DNA of 7,550 nt from Turicibacter sp. (GTDB lineage: Bacteria > Bacillota > Bacilli > MOL361 > Turicibacteraceae). The notes beneath the pieces are model-generated. The model was not told the DNA's origin. It searched no databases and was given only the letters and a program-made list of their open reading frames with translations. Below are positions 1 through 5,608 of the stretch, piece by piece (positions within the stretch are counted from its first letter, which is position 1; the number at the start of each line of letters is the position of its first letter). The position numbers were made by a program, and so were the translations under genes. The stretch is from the NCBI GenBank assembly GCA_030531025.1, contig JAUMTV010000136.1:1-7550 (forward strand), read 5' to 3'.

Positions 1-97
1 CTTGGGTCACCTAGCGATTATCAAAGATAATCTAATCCTCCTTTGCTAGGGCTTAAAAGTTTTTTACGATGTAAAAAAACTTATCTGGACTTATATA
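1..97 (+). repeat. Modular hairpin repeat, copy A (3' part, cut by window edge)
   Basis: This is the 3' end of the repeat family described at 7154-7550. One module (4-51) starts with GGGTCACC. Its outer stem is CCTAGC (10-15) with GCTAGG (45-50). Its inner hairpin is GATTATC (16-22), loop AAA, GATAATC (26-32), and a 12-nt unpaired strand (33-44) contains CCTCC. Next comes the terminal hairpin, AAGTTTTTTAC (57-67) against GTAAAAAAACTT (71-82) with one bulged A. The 3' closing arm CTGGACT (85-91) and the end signature TTATATA (91-97) follow. The matching 5' block and AGTCCAG arm must lie before the window. The element ends nine bases before the stop codon of the convergent lactate dehydrogenase gene, so its T-rich hairpin might also serve that gene as a weak terminator. 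Pairing and homology are read directly; function is unknown. Confidence 0.75.
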
Positions 98-106
98 GCA
101 AGTATT

Positions 107-1042
107 TTATAGGGTTAATTGATCAATTAATGATTTCATAAGTGAAGCAGAAGATTTAAATCCAGCTAATTCCTTTTCATCAAGATTAACAGCTAAAACT
201 TTTTCAACACCATTTCTAGAAACAATTGAAGGTAAGCTTAGTGAAACTTCAGATAAACCATACTCACCATCTAAAATAGATGATACAGGTAATATCGTTC
301 TTTCATTTCTTAAAATAGCTTCAGCAACAGTTCTTACAGCATCAGCAACGCAATAACAATTAGGACCCTTCATTTCCCAAACATCAAAAGCTGTTTGCTT
401 AACTTCAGCTTCTATTTTTTCTTTAAAGTCATCACCTAAATCATGTCTTATCACTTGGGCGTATTCTTCTAAAGAACATCCTGCAATTTTAGTTTTGCTC
501 CAAGCTGCAACTTGAGACTCACCATGCTCTCCTATCATATATCCATTAATAGATCTTCCATCTAAGTTGAATTCTTGACCCAGAAGATATTTAAATCTAG
601 AGCTATCAAGGACTGTTCCTAAACCTAGAACTCTTGATTTAGGTAGATTTGATACTTTATATGCAACATATGTAAGTATATCAACAGGGTTAGTAACCAT
701 TAAAATATAAGCATTTGGGCTATATTTTAATGCTTGAGGTATGATGTTTTTTAATATTTCAGTATTTTTTTGAAGTGGTACTAATCTTGATTCTCCTACT
801 ACTTCAGGCACACCAACAGTTATTATGATGAGATCAGAGTTAGCAGTTTCTTCATAAGTACCTGGATATATTTTTACAGGCTTTGATAAGGGGACTCCAT
901 GAGCTATGTCAAGTGAATTACCAATAGATTTATTTGTGTTAATATCAACAATAACGATTTCATCAGCTATTGCATGTGTAGATAAAGTGTACGCAGTAGT
1001 AGCTCCTACAGCCCCTGCACCAATAATTGTAATTTTACTCAT
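107..1042 (-). CDS. L-lactate dehydrogenase family protein, atypical substrate pocket
   Basis: A 311-residue NAD-dependent 2-hydroxyacid dehydrogenase of the lactate/malate family, close to the usual LDH length of about 315. The reaction would be reduction of pyruvate, or a related 2-oxoacid, with NADH in the cytoplasm. The N-terminal Rossmann motif is GAGAVG (8-13), with Asp33 placed to bind the adenosine ribose of NAD. Catalytic residues are visible: Arg86 in the mobile loop (GESR), Asn118 (TNP), Asp146 and Arg149 (LDSSRF), and His173 (GEHG). By-eye alignment puts Glu80 where LDH has Gln102 and MDH has Arg102, and Ala240 where LDH has Thr246. Both positions shape substrate choice, so lactate is not certain. 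The ATG at 1042 has AGGAGGA (1058-1052) nine bases upstream. No convincing promoter was found; the upstream region is occupied by repeat copy B. The gene is monocistronic here and bracketed by repeat copies A and B. Family assignment is firm; substrate is inferred. Confidence 0.93.
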   Translation of the reverse strand: MSKITIIGAGAVGATTAYTLSTHAIADEIVIVDINTNKSIGNSLDIAHGVPLSKPVKIYPGTYEETANSDLIIITVGVPEVVGESRLVPLQKNTEILKNIIPQALKYSPNAYILMVTNPVDILTYVAYKVSNLPKSRVLGLGTVLDSSRFKYLLGQEFNLDGRSINGYMIGEHGESQVAAWSKTKIAGCSLEEYAQVIRHDLGDDFKEKIEAEVKQTAFDVWEMKGPNCYCVADAVRTVAEAILRNERTILPVSSILDGEYGLSEVSLSLPSIVSRNGVEKVLAVNLDEKELAGFKSSASLMKSLIDQLTL

Positions 1043-1110
1043 GAATTAAAATCCTCCTAAATTAAAAAATCTTAAAATAGCGTTTCAAATGAAATAAAGA
1101 TTTTTTCTTC

Positions 1111-1273
1111 TATATATAAACAGAAATAAAATCTACATTTATCACGATACACTAAATGTTTGATCGTTGTGCCGTGGGTCACCTACCATTTTCGAAGAAA
1201 ATGTATCTACCACTAGTAGGGAATGGGTCACCTACCATGCGAAGCATGTTTCCTCCATGAGTAGGGCTTATAT
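1111..1273 (+). repeat. Modular hairpin repeat, copy B (degenerate, closing arms lost)
   Basis: The 5' portion (1111-1175) resembles the 5' block of copies C and D only at its start (TATATA, AAACAGAAA, then TACA-TTTAT) and then diverges. It contains an inverted repeat ACATTTA (1135-1141)/TAAATGT (1153-1159). Two modules follow. The first (1176-1221) has outer stem CCTAC/GTAGG and inner hairpin CATTTTC-GAA-GAAAATG. The second (1225-1266) has outer stem CCTAC/GTAGG and inner hairpin CATGC-GAA-GCATG. They are joined by AAT. The AGTCCAG arm is replaced by GTGCCGT. The terminal hairpin with its CTGGACT arm is missing, as if deleted between two CTTA sequences to leave GGGCTTATATA. The copy begins about 70 bases upstream of the ldh start codon, so it covers where the ldh promoter would be expected. 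The interval 1274-1356 between copies B and C is AT-rich with no feature I can support. Confidence 0.65.
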
Positions 1274-1356
1274 ATCTTATATACTCCATTTTTTATAGTT
1301 AAATGACGTTAATATAGAAAATAAGTATTTAATTAAAGGGATTAATTCTATCTTTA

Positions 1357-1483
1357 TATATAGAAACAGAAAAGTATTTTACAATTTTATAACAGGCCTG
1401 GGTGTAAAGCCGCTTTAATACTAAGACAGACTATAGTCCAGCTAAAAGTTTTCCGATATGAAAAACTTATCTGGACTTATATA
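1357..1483 (+). repeat. Modular hairpin repeat, copy C (minimal form, no modules)
   Basis: The 5' block 1357-1441 matches 7154-7240 almost base for base; the differences are a few substitutions and a GT insertion in the other copy. The block ends in the 5' closing arm AGTCCAG (1435-1441). No GGGTCACC module is present. The arm is followed at once by a terminal hairpin, AAGTTTT (1446-1452) against AAAACTT (1462-1468), then CTGGACT (1471-1477) and TTATATA. AGTCCAG and CTGGACT are perfectly complementary over seven bases and would close the structure. This copy shows that the module array is an optional insert in a fixed frame. The 5' block contains TATAGTCC, which recalls a group I intron core segment, but no partner segments were found. 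Confidence 0.75.
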
Positions 1484-1663
1484 TATGGAAAGTTAGAGGA
1501 AATACGGATATTCAGAAAGAAGTATTTGAGAAAGGTAGCCGTATTATAATAATGGTAGATAGAGCATAAAATGGATAGGTTACAATGAATTAGACCGTTT
1601 TTTAAGTTCATGTAGAATGATAATAATAATGATTAAAACACCCTATCTCAGACGCATTTTAAG

Positions 1664-1703
1664 AGCTAAGTCATGAATCATCGAAAATGGCTTAGCTTTT
1701 TTT
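1664..1703 (+). terminator. Rho-independent terminator
   Basis: AGCTAAGTCAT (1664-1674) pairs with ATGGCTTAGCT (1687-1697) over 11 positions, including one T-G wobble. The loop is 12 nt and a run of seven T ends at 1703. It would stop plus-strand transcription coming through repeat copy C and the possible gene remnant at 1486-1569, and so insulates the operon that starts at 1819. No intact gene in the window ends just before it. Confidence 0.8.
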
Positions 1704-1745
1704 ATGACATGAAAAAGATGATTTTATTAAATTTCAATTTCACTC

Positions 1746-1776
1746 TTGCGCTGGAGTGTACTCCAAAAGGTAGAAT
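1746..1776 (+). promoter_or_regulatory. MerR-type promoter with 19-bp spacer and operator
   Basis: The -35 box is TTGCGC (1746-1751) and the -10 box TAGAAT (1771-1776), with a 19-base spacer instead of the usual 17. The spacer contains the inverted repeat TGGAGT-GT-ACTCCA (1752-1765). An over-long spacer carrying a palindrome is the hallmark of promoters activated by MerR-family regulators, which untwist the DNA to realign the two boxes. It lies 43 bases upstream of the first operon gene and just after a terminator, so it should drive 1819-4463. No merR gene is present in the window. Spacing and palindrome are seen; the regulator family is inferred. Confidence 0.75.
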
Positions 1777-1818
1777 AACGACGTAGGGATAATTATTCCA
1801 AAAAGGAGTGGAAAACTG

Positions 1819-2355
1819 ATGAGTAAGAAAGTTTTAGTCATTTCAGCAAGTCCAAGAAAACAGGGGAATTCTGATTTACTGTGTGATGAGTTCATAAAAG
1901 GGGCAACTGCAAGCGGGCATCAAGTCCAAAAGGTTTATTTGAAAGATCAACATATTAATTACTGCACAGGATGCGGCTATTGTTATCATCACAATGGATG
2001 TTCGCAAAAAGATGATATGGCATCCATTAAAGAACAACTGCTTGCAGCGGATGTCATTGTCTTAGCTACTCCTATTTATTTTTATACGATGGCTGGACAA
2101 TTGAAAACGTTTATCGATCGTCATTGTTCATTTTATACGCAAGTGAAAGATAAAGAGTTTTACTATATTATGACGGCAGCTGATCATAATCCATCGGCGA
2201 TGAAACGGACCATTGAAGAATTTAGAGGGTATTTAGATTGTTTAAATCATCCAACTGAAAAAGGAATTATTTATGGGGTAGGGGTGTGGAACAAAGGAGA
2301 TGTTAAACAAACAGGCGCCATGCAAGAAGCGTATAGAATGGGAGCTCAAGTTTAA
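1819..2355 (+). CDS. Flavodoxin family NAD(P)H-dependent oxidoreductase, Fe-S flavoprotein-like
   Basis: A 178-residue cytoplasmic flavoprotein of the NADPH-dependent FMN reductase/flavodoxin-fold family, about the usual length. Members bind FMN and reduce flavins, quinones or other small acceptors with NAD(P)H. The FMN phosphate loop is SASPRKQGNSD (9-19). The second flavin loop is PIYFYTMAGQLKTFIDR (86-102). Cys50, Cys53, Cys56 and Cys62 form a CX2CX2CX5C cluster like the 4Fe-4S motif of iron-sulfur flavoproteins. Whether a cluster is really bound cannot be told from sequence. The ATG has AAGGAGTG (1803-1810) eight bases upstream. It is first in a four-gene operon behind a MerR-type promoter, followed after 37 bases by a carboxymuconolactone-decarboxylase-fold protein. 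The neighbours suggest a role in reducing a reactive compound. Family call firm, substrate unknown. Confidence 0.9.
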   Translation: MSKKVLVISASPRKQGNSDLLCDEFIKGATASGHQVQKVYLKDQHINYCTGCGYCYHHNGCSQKDDMASIKEQLLAADVIVLATPIYFYTMAGQLKTFIDRHCSFYTQVKDKEFYYIMTAADHNPSAMKRTIEEFRGYLDCLNHPTEKGIIYGVGVWNKGDVKQTGAMQEAYRMGAQV

Positions 2356-2392
2356 AATAGAAAATTTGTATCTATTAAAGGAGTGTTGAAAC

Positions 2393-3157
2393 ATGGAAAT
2401 TTCAAAGTTTGCAAAAGCGAGACATGAAAAAATGTTTCCAGACCATCAGTCTACATTCGTTCAAACCGATCCAGAATTTATTGAGCGTTTTGATTATTTT
2501 GCTTTTGATGAAGTGATTAATCAAGCGGTGAATGGAGAAAAAATCGATGATTCAACCCGCATGATGGCAATTCTTGCAACTTTACTTGGATGCCAAGGAA
2601 TCGATGAGTTTAAAGTCATGATTCCAGCTGCCTTGAATTTAGGTGTAAGTCCTGTACAAATTAAAGAAATCGTGTATCAAGCCGTTGCCTATCTTGGAAT
2701 CGGTCGAGTCTATCCCTTCTTAAAGATTACGAATGAAAGTTTTGCTAAACAAGGAATCTCACTTCCGTTAGAAGAACAAGCCTCAACAAACATAAACAAT
2801 CGATTAGAACAAGGGATACAAGCTCAAGTCGATATTTTCGGTGAACAAATGAAAGATTTTTACAAATCTGGGCCAGAAGAAACAAAACATATTAACCGTT
2901 GGTTAGCAGCTAATTGTTTTGGTGATTATTATACGCGATCGGGACTAGATTACAACCTGCGTGAAATGCTTACGTTTTGTTTTCTCTTTGCACAAGGTGG
3001 ATGTGAAGCACAGTTAGTTAGTCATGCCAAGGCGAATATAAAATTAGGAAATGATCAGAACTTTTTAATTAATATTGTCTCTCAATGTATCCCATATATT
3101 GGGTATCCACGGAGTTTAAATGCAATTAATTGTATTTATCAAGCGATAGAGAGTTAA
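2393..3157 (+). CDS. Carboxymuconolactone decarboxylase family protein (two CMD domains)
   Basis: A 254-residue protein with two copies of the AhpD/carboxymuconolactone-decarboxylase-like helical fold. The first covers roughly residues 30-110 (RMMAILATLLGCQGIDEFK, then LGVSPVQIKEIVYQAVAYLG). The second covers roughly 165-250 (NLREMLTFCFLFAQGGCEAQL, then SHAKANIKLGN). No AhpD-type CXXC redox pair is present; single cysteines at 67 and 204 and His211 sit in the positions of the fold's active-site region. Peroxidase activity of the AhpD kind is therefore unlikely, and the substrate is unknown. Proteins of this type often sit with, or are fused to, a small cupin; here the cupin is two genes downstream. 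The ATG follows AAAGGAGTG (2377-2385) by seven bases, and 21 bases separate the stop from the next start. No signal peptide or membrane segment. Confidence 0.88.
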   Translation: MEISKFAKARHEKMFPDHQSTFVQTDPEFIERFDYFAFDEVINQAVNGEKIDDSTRMMAILATLLGCQGIDEFKVMIPAALNLGVSPVQIKEIVYQAVAYLGIGRVYPFLKITNESFAKQGISLPLEEQASTNINNRLEQGIQAQVDIFGEQMKDFYKSGPEETKHINRWLAANCFGDYYTRSGLDYNLREMLTFCFLFAQGGCEAQLVSHAKANIKLGNDQNFLINIVSQCIPYIGYPRSLNAINCIYQAIES

Positions 3158-3178
3158 GAATGAAAGGAGTATTTAGAA

Positions 3179-4024
3179 ATGGACGTGAAGAAAAATTGGT
3201 TAATAACTGGAGTTAGTAGTGGATTTGGACGTTGTCTTACAGAACAACTTCTAGAAAAAGGAGAGACTGTTGTAGGTACCGTTCGTAATAAACAAAAGGT
3301 TGAGGATTTAATCAAGAAGTATTCTAAGACATTTATTTGTAAACGACTTGATGTAACTGATGCATCAGCCATTGAACAAGTCGTGAAGGATGCATTTAAT
3401 GAGCTAAATCGAATCGATGTCGTCATTAGCAATGCAGGATATGGACTTTTTGGAGCAGCAGAAGAGCTATCAATAGAAGAAATTAATCACATTATCGCAA
3501 CGAATCTAACTGGTTCTATTTTACTCATTAAATCTAGCCTACCTTATATGCGAAAACAAGGTGGGGGACGTATTATTCAAATATCGTCTTACGGAGGACA
3601 GGTAGCTTTTCCAGGAAATTCGTTATACCATGCGACGAAATTTGGAATTGAAGGATTTTGTGAATCAGTCGCGCAAGAAGTAGCACCTTTTAATATTGGA
3701 ATGACAATAATTGAACCTGGTGGTGCACGGACTGAATTTCGATATAAAAGTGCCAAGGTTGCTAAACTAATGCCTGAATACGATAACACTCCTGCTCATA
3801 ATTTTTTGAAAATGCTCAATCCTAAAAACGGACTAGCAGCTGGGGATCCAGAACGTATGGCGACACGAATTATTGAAAGTGTTGATATTCATCCCGCACC
3901 TCTGCGAATGGTACTCGGATCACAAGCTTTGTCAAGTACACTCACACGTTTAAAAGAACGAATTGCGGATTATGAAACACAATTTGATTTAGCAACTTCG
4001 ACAGATTTTGAAAGAAATCAATAA
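3179..4024 (+). CDS. Short-chain dehydrogenase/reductase (SDR) family oxidoreductase
   Basis: A 281-residue classical SDR, at the long end of the usual 250-280. It would carry out NAD(P)-dependent reduction or oxidation of a carbonyl/alcohol in the cytoplasm. The cofactor loop is TGVSSGFG (10-17). NAG (85-87) and Asn109 follow. The catalytic serine is at 136/137 (QISSYGG), and YHATK gives Tyr150 and Lys154. EPGGARTEF near residue 180 is the typical post-catalytic segment. Arg36 after the second strand (GTVRN) suggests NADP(H) preference; this is inference. The ATG at 3179 lies eight bases after AAAGGAGT (3163-3170). The gene is third in the operon, and its stop lies 16 bases before the chosen start of the cupin gene. 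Substrate not predictable; a small reactive carbonyl would suit the context. Confidence 0.92.
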   Translation: MDVKKNWLITGVSSGFGRCLTEQLLEKGETVVGTVRNKQKVEDLIKKYSKTFICKRLDVTDASAIEQVVKDAFNELNRIDVVISNAGYGLFGAAEELSIEEINHIIATNLTGSILLIKSSLPYMRKQGGGRIIQISSYGGQVAFPGNSLYHATKFGIEGFCESVAQEVAPFNIGMTIIEPGGARTEFRYKSAKVAKLMPEYDNTPAHNFLKMLNPKNGLAAGDPERMATRIIESVDIHPAPLRMVLGSQALSSTLTRLKERIADYETQFDLATSTDFERNQ

Positions 4025-4040
4025 AAAGTTTGAAAGGAAG

Positions 4041-4463
4041 ATGAAACGATTGAATCAAATGAAACTAAAAAAACAAGTTATTTTTGACATAGGAGAACCA
4101 CTTCCTAAACAATTTAGTTCTTATTTTATTGGACAAGCGTATTTAAATATGCTAACAACAGAAGGAGTTAGTATTGGAAATGTAACCTTTGAACCAGGGT
4201 GTCGTAATAACTGGCATATTCATCATAAAGGAGGACAAATTTTACTCGTTACAAGTGGACGCGGTTATTATCAAGCGTGGGGAGAAGAACCACGTGAATT
4301 ACATCCAGGTGATGTTGTGAACATTCCCGCTGAAGTGAAACATTGGCATGGCGCAGCTTATGACAGTTGGTTTTCTCATTTAGCGATTGAAGTTCCATCA
4401 GAGGATGGTTCTAATGAATGGCTTGAAGCTGTGGAGGATGAGGAGTATTTGCGTTTAAAATAA
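4041..4463 (+). CDS. Cupin domain protein
   Basis: A small single-domain cupin (140 residues from the chosen start), a beta-barrel that normally binds one metal ion. Motif 1 is NNWHIHHKGGQILLVTSGRG (56-75), with His59 and His61 as metal ligands and Gln66 where many cupins have Glu. Motif 2 is PGDVVNIPAEVKHWHGA, with ligand His101. The start is uncertain. The reading frame is open from a TTG at 4008, inside the SDR gene. ATG occurs at 4041 and 4059 and TTG at 4050. The likely ribosome site AAAGGAAG (4033-4040) is too close to 4041 and spaces best to the TTG at 4050; the conserved part starts near 4059. It is the last gene of the operon, followed by a terminator. Cupins of this type are commonly partnered with carboxymuconolactone-decarboxylase proteins, as here. 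Reaction unknown. Confidence 0.88.
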   Translation: MKRLNQMKLKKQVIFDIGEPLPKQFSSYFIGQAYLNMLTTEGVSIGNVTFEPGCRNNWHIHHKGGQILLVTSGRGYYQAWGEEPRELHPGDVVNIPAEVKHWHGAAYDSWFSHLAIEVPSEDGSNEWLEAVEDEEYLRLK

Positions 4464-4504
4464 ATCATCTTAACTAGCCATTTCATAAGTCTAAAGGATA
4501 TTAA

Positions 4505-4538
4505 AAAGACCTATCAACTAACTAACTGATAGGTCTTT
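4505..4538. terminator. Bidirectional Rho-independent terminator
   Basis: AAAGACCTATCA (4505-4516) pairs perfectly with TGATAGGTCTTT (4527-4538) around a 10-nt loop. On the plus strand the stem ends in TTT and a T-rich tail (CTTTC) and closes the operon 42 bases after the cupin stop. On the minus strand the hairpin is followed by TTTTTAA and would end the convergent aldo/keto reductase gene, now a remnant, whose stop codon is at 4551-4553. Confidence 0.85.
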
Positions 4539-4550
4539 CTTTCATAAATC

Positions 4551-4811
4551 TTAACCAATGCGTCTCACAAAAGGTTTGTAATCAAGAATGTTTTCAATTT
4601 CATCTAATACATCATCACTTAACACATAGCCACTTGCTAGTACATTCGCTTCTAATTGCCCAGGACGACTCGCACCTGTAATCACAGAACTAATTTGTTG
4701 ATGACGAAGATCCCATGCTAAAGCAAGTACTGAAAGACTAATCCCTAATCGATTGGCAATTGTTTAAAGTTGTTTTACTTTTTTTAAGTTGTCTTCTGTT
4801 AGTAATTGATT
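4551..4811 (-). pseudogene. Aldo/keto reductase, C-terminal remnant
   Basis: Reading the minus strand back from the TAA at 4551-4553 gives the C-terminal end of an aldo/keto reductase of the YghZ/Kv-beta-like group. It includes LGISLSVLALAWDLRHQQ, VITGASRPGQLEANV and a typical tail, DEIENILDYKPFVRRIG. These enzymes normally have about 310-330 residues; only some 85 are left. An in-frame TAA at 4764-4766 splits the remnant, yet the frame beyond it still reads QLLTEDNLKKVKQL, exactly the segment expected upstream. A second stop at 4815-4817 follows and the N-terminal three quarters, with the catalytic Tyr/Lys and barrel, are gone, replaced by the promoter of the SIMPL gene. It probably belonged functionally to the neighbouring redox operon. 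The call rests on by-eye motif recognition. Confidence 0.82.
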
Positions 4812-4842
4812 GGTTTATTTTGGGATTGTTTGTTAAATAGTA

Positions 4843-4851
4843 TGCTATAAT
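4843..4851 (+). promoter_or_regulatory. Extended -10 promoter for the SIMPL gene
   Basis: TATAAT (4846-4851) is a perfect -10 box preceded by TGC (4843-4845), the extended -10 motif that can work without a good -35. A weak -35 candidate, TTGTTT at 4826-4831, has only 14 bases spacing. The box overlaps the ATG at 4850. That ATG would therefore be absent from the transcript, so the downstream ATG at 4880 is the real start. Confidence 0.7.
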
Positions 4852-4879
4852 GAAAGAGATGAGAGGAAGGGGAAGTTAT

Positions 4880-5527
4880 ATGAAAGATCGAACATTAACT
4901 GTTAAGGGAACCGGTCATGCTTCTTTACCACCGGACTATATTGAAATTTCACTTTATTTAGAAGCCAAAGCAGAACAATATGATCAAGTGATTCAACTTT
5001 CAGAAATAAAACTTGAACAATTACGTCATTGTCTCCAACAAGTTGGAATATCTAAATCTGACTTAAAGACGACAAACTTCACACTCGATACGGATTATGA
5101 ACAAGTTAAAGATGAACAAGGAAATTACGTTCGAGTATTTCGCGGCTATGTTGTCCGACATTATTTGAAACTAGGCTTTCATTTGGATAATGAAAAACTA
5201 GCAATCATTATTCAAGCGATTAGTACGTGCCCAGCACATCCAGAGTTTTCAATTCAATATCAATTAAAAGATCAAATCGAGTTAAAGTCATTAGTGCTTG
5301 AAGAGGCGGTTAAAAATGCCACTCATCTAGCAAAAGTGTTAGCAGATGAAGCGAAAGTGACACTAGGGCCGATTCAAATGATTAATTATGATACGATGGA
5401 TATCTCTTATCAGCCCCGTGAAGTCATGTATAATGAAATCAATGATTACTCTGTTGCTTTAATGGATTTACAACCAGAAGATATAAGTGCAACAGATACT
5501 GTGACGATGGTTTGGGAGTTAGTTTAA
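4880..5527 (+). CDS. SIMPL domain-containing protein (DUF541)
   Basis: A 215-residue protein of the SIMPL/DUF541 family (E. coli YggE, Brucella BP26). Recognition rests on the N-terminal LTVKGTGHASLPPDYIEISL, the long helix with repeated Lys/Leu/Gln, the SDLKTTNFTLDTDYE strand pair, a central YVVRHYLKLGF, and the C-terminal EDISATDTVTMVWEL. Family members form ring-like oligomers and are linked to oxidative stress or envelope roles, but the biochemical function is not established. Most relatives are exported; this one begins MKDRTLTVKG and has no signal peptide or membrane anchor, so it should be cytoplasmic. The ATG at 4880 is chosen over an in-frame ATG at 4850 because the latter lies in the -10 box, and because AGGAAGGGGAAG sits just before 4880. 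It is transcribed from its own promoter. The 81 bases to the next gene show no terminator, so co-transcription with the aminopeptidase is possible. Confidence 0.88.
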   Translation: MKDRTLTVKGTGHASLPPDYIEISLYLEAKAEQYDQVIQLSEIKLEQLRHCLQQVGISKSDLKTTNFTLDTDYEQVKDEQGNYVRVFRGYVVRHYLKLGFHLDNEKLAIIIQAISTCPAHPEFSIQYQLKDQIELKSLVLEEAVKNATHLAKVLADEAKVTLGPIQMINYDTMDISYQPREVMYNEINDYSVALMDLQPEDISATDTVTMVWELV

Positions 5528-5608
5528 TAAGAAGTGTATAAAAAGTGCATGAAGTAGAGTAGGATGTCAGTGATTGAGAAAGAAATAAAATAAAAAGGAG
5601 GCGTTAAA

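Larger units (their letters stand above)
1484..1818. other. Gene-poor gap with possible gene remnant, terminator and promoter
   Basis: This 335-base stretch has no full gene. Just after repeat copy C, one plus-strand frame stays open to a TAA at 1567-1569 and reads like a protein tail (residues include RGNTDIQKEVFEKGSRI). It has no start codon of its own or ribosome binding site, and the open frame runs back into the repeat. It could be the end of a gene truncated when the repeat arrived, or chance. I do not recognise it. Positions 1570-1663 hold nothing I can name. The terminator at 1664-1703 and the MerR-type promoter at 1746-1776 are listed separately. Confidence 0.35.

Noticed and set aside
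1043..1175. Promoter or Rex operator for ldh
   Set aside because: TATATA-like boxes and the ACATTTA/TAAATGT inverted repeat are present, but no -35/-10 pair or TTGTGA-type Rex palindrome is good enough to call.
1391..1441. Group I intron core
   Set aside because: TATAGTCC resembles the S segment, but no matching P, Q or R segments or host exon were found, and the block is only about 85 bases long.
3154..3432. Minus-strand open frame of 92 codons
   Set aside because: It lies opposite the SDR gene, has no ribosome site and no recognisable motif, while the plus frame has full SDR motifs.
3589..3789. Minus-strand open frame of 66 codons
   Set aside because: Also antisense to the SDR catalytic region, with no independent support.
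4850..4879. Upstream ATG for the SIMPL gene
   Set aside because: The ATG overlaps the TATAAT box, so it would not be in the transcript; the ATG at 4880 has a good ribosome site.
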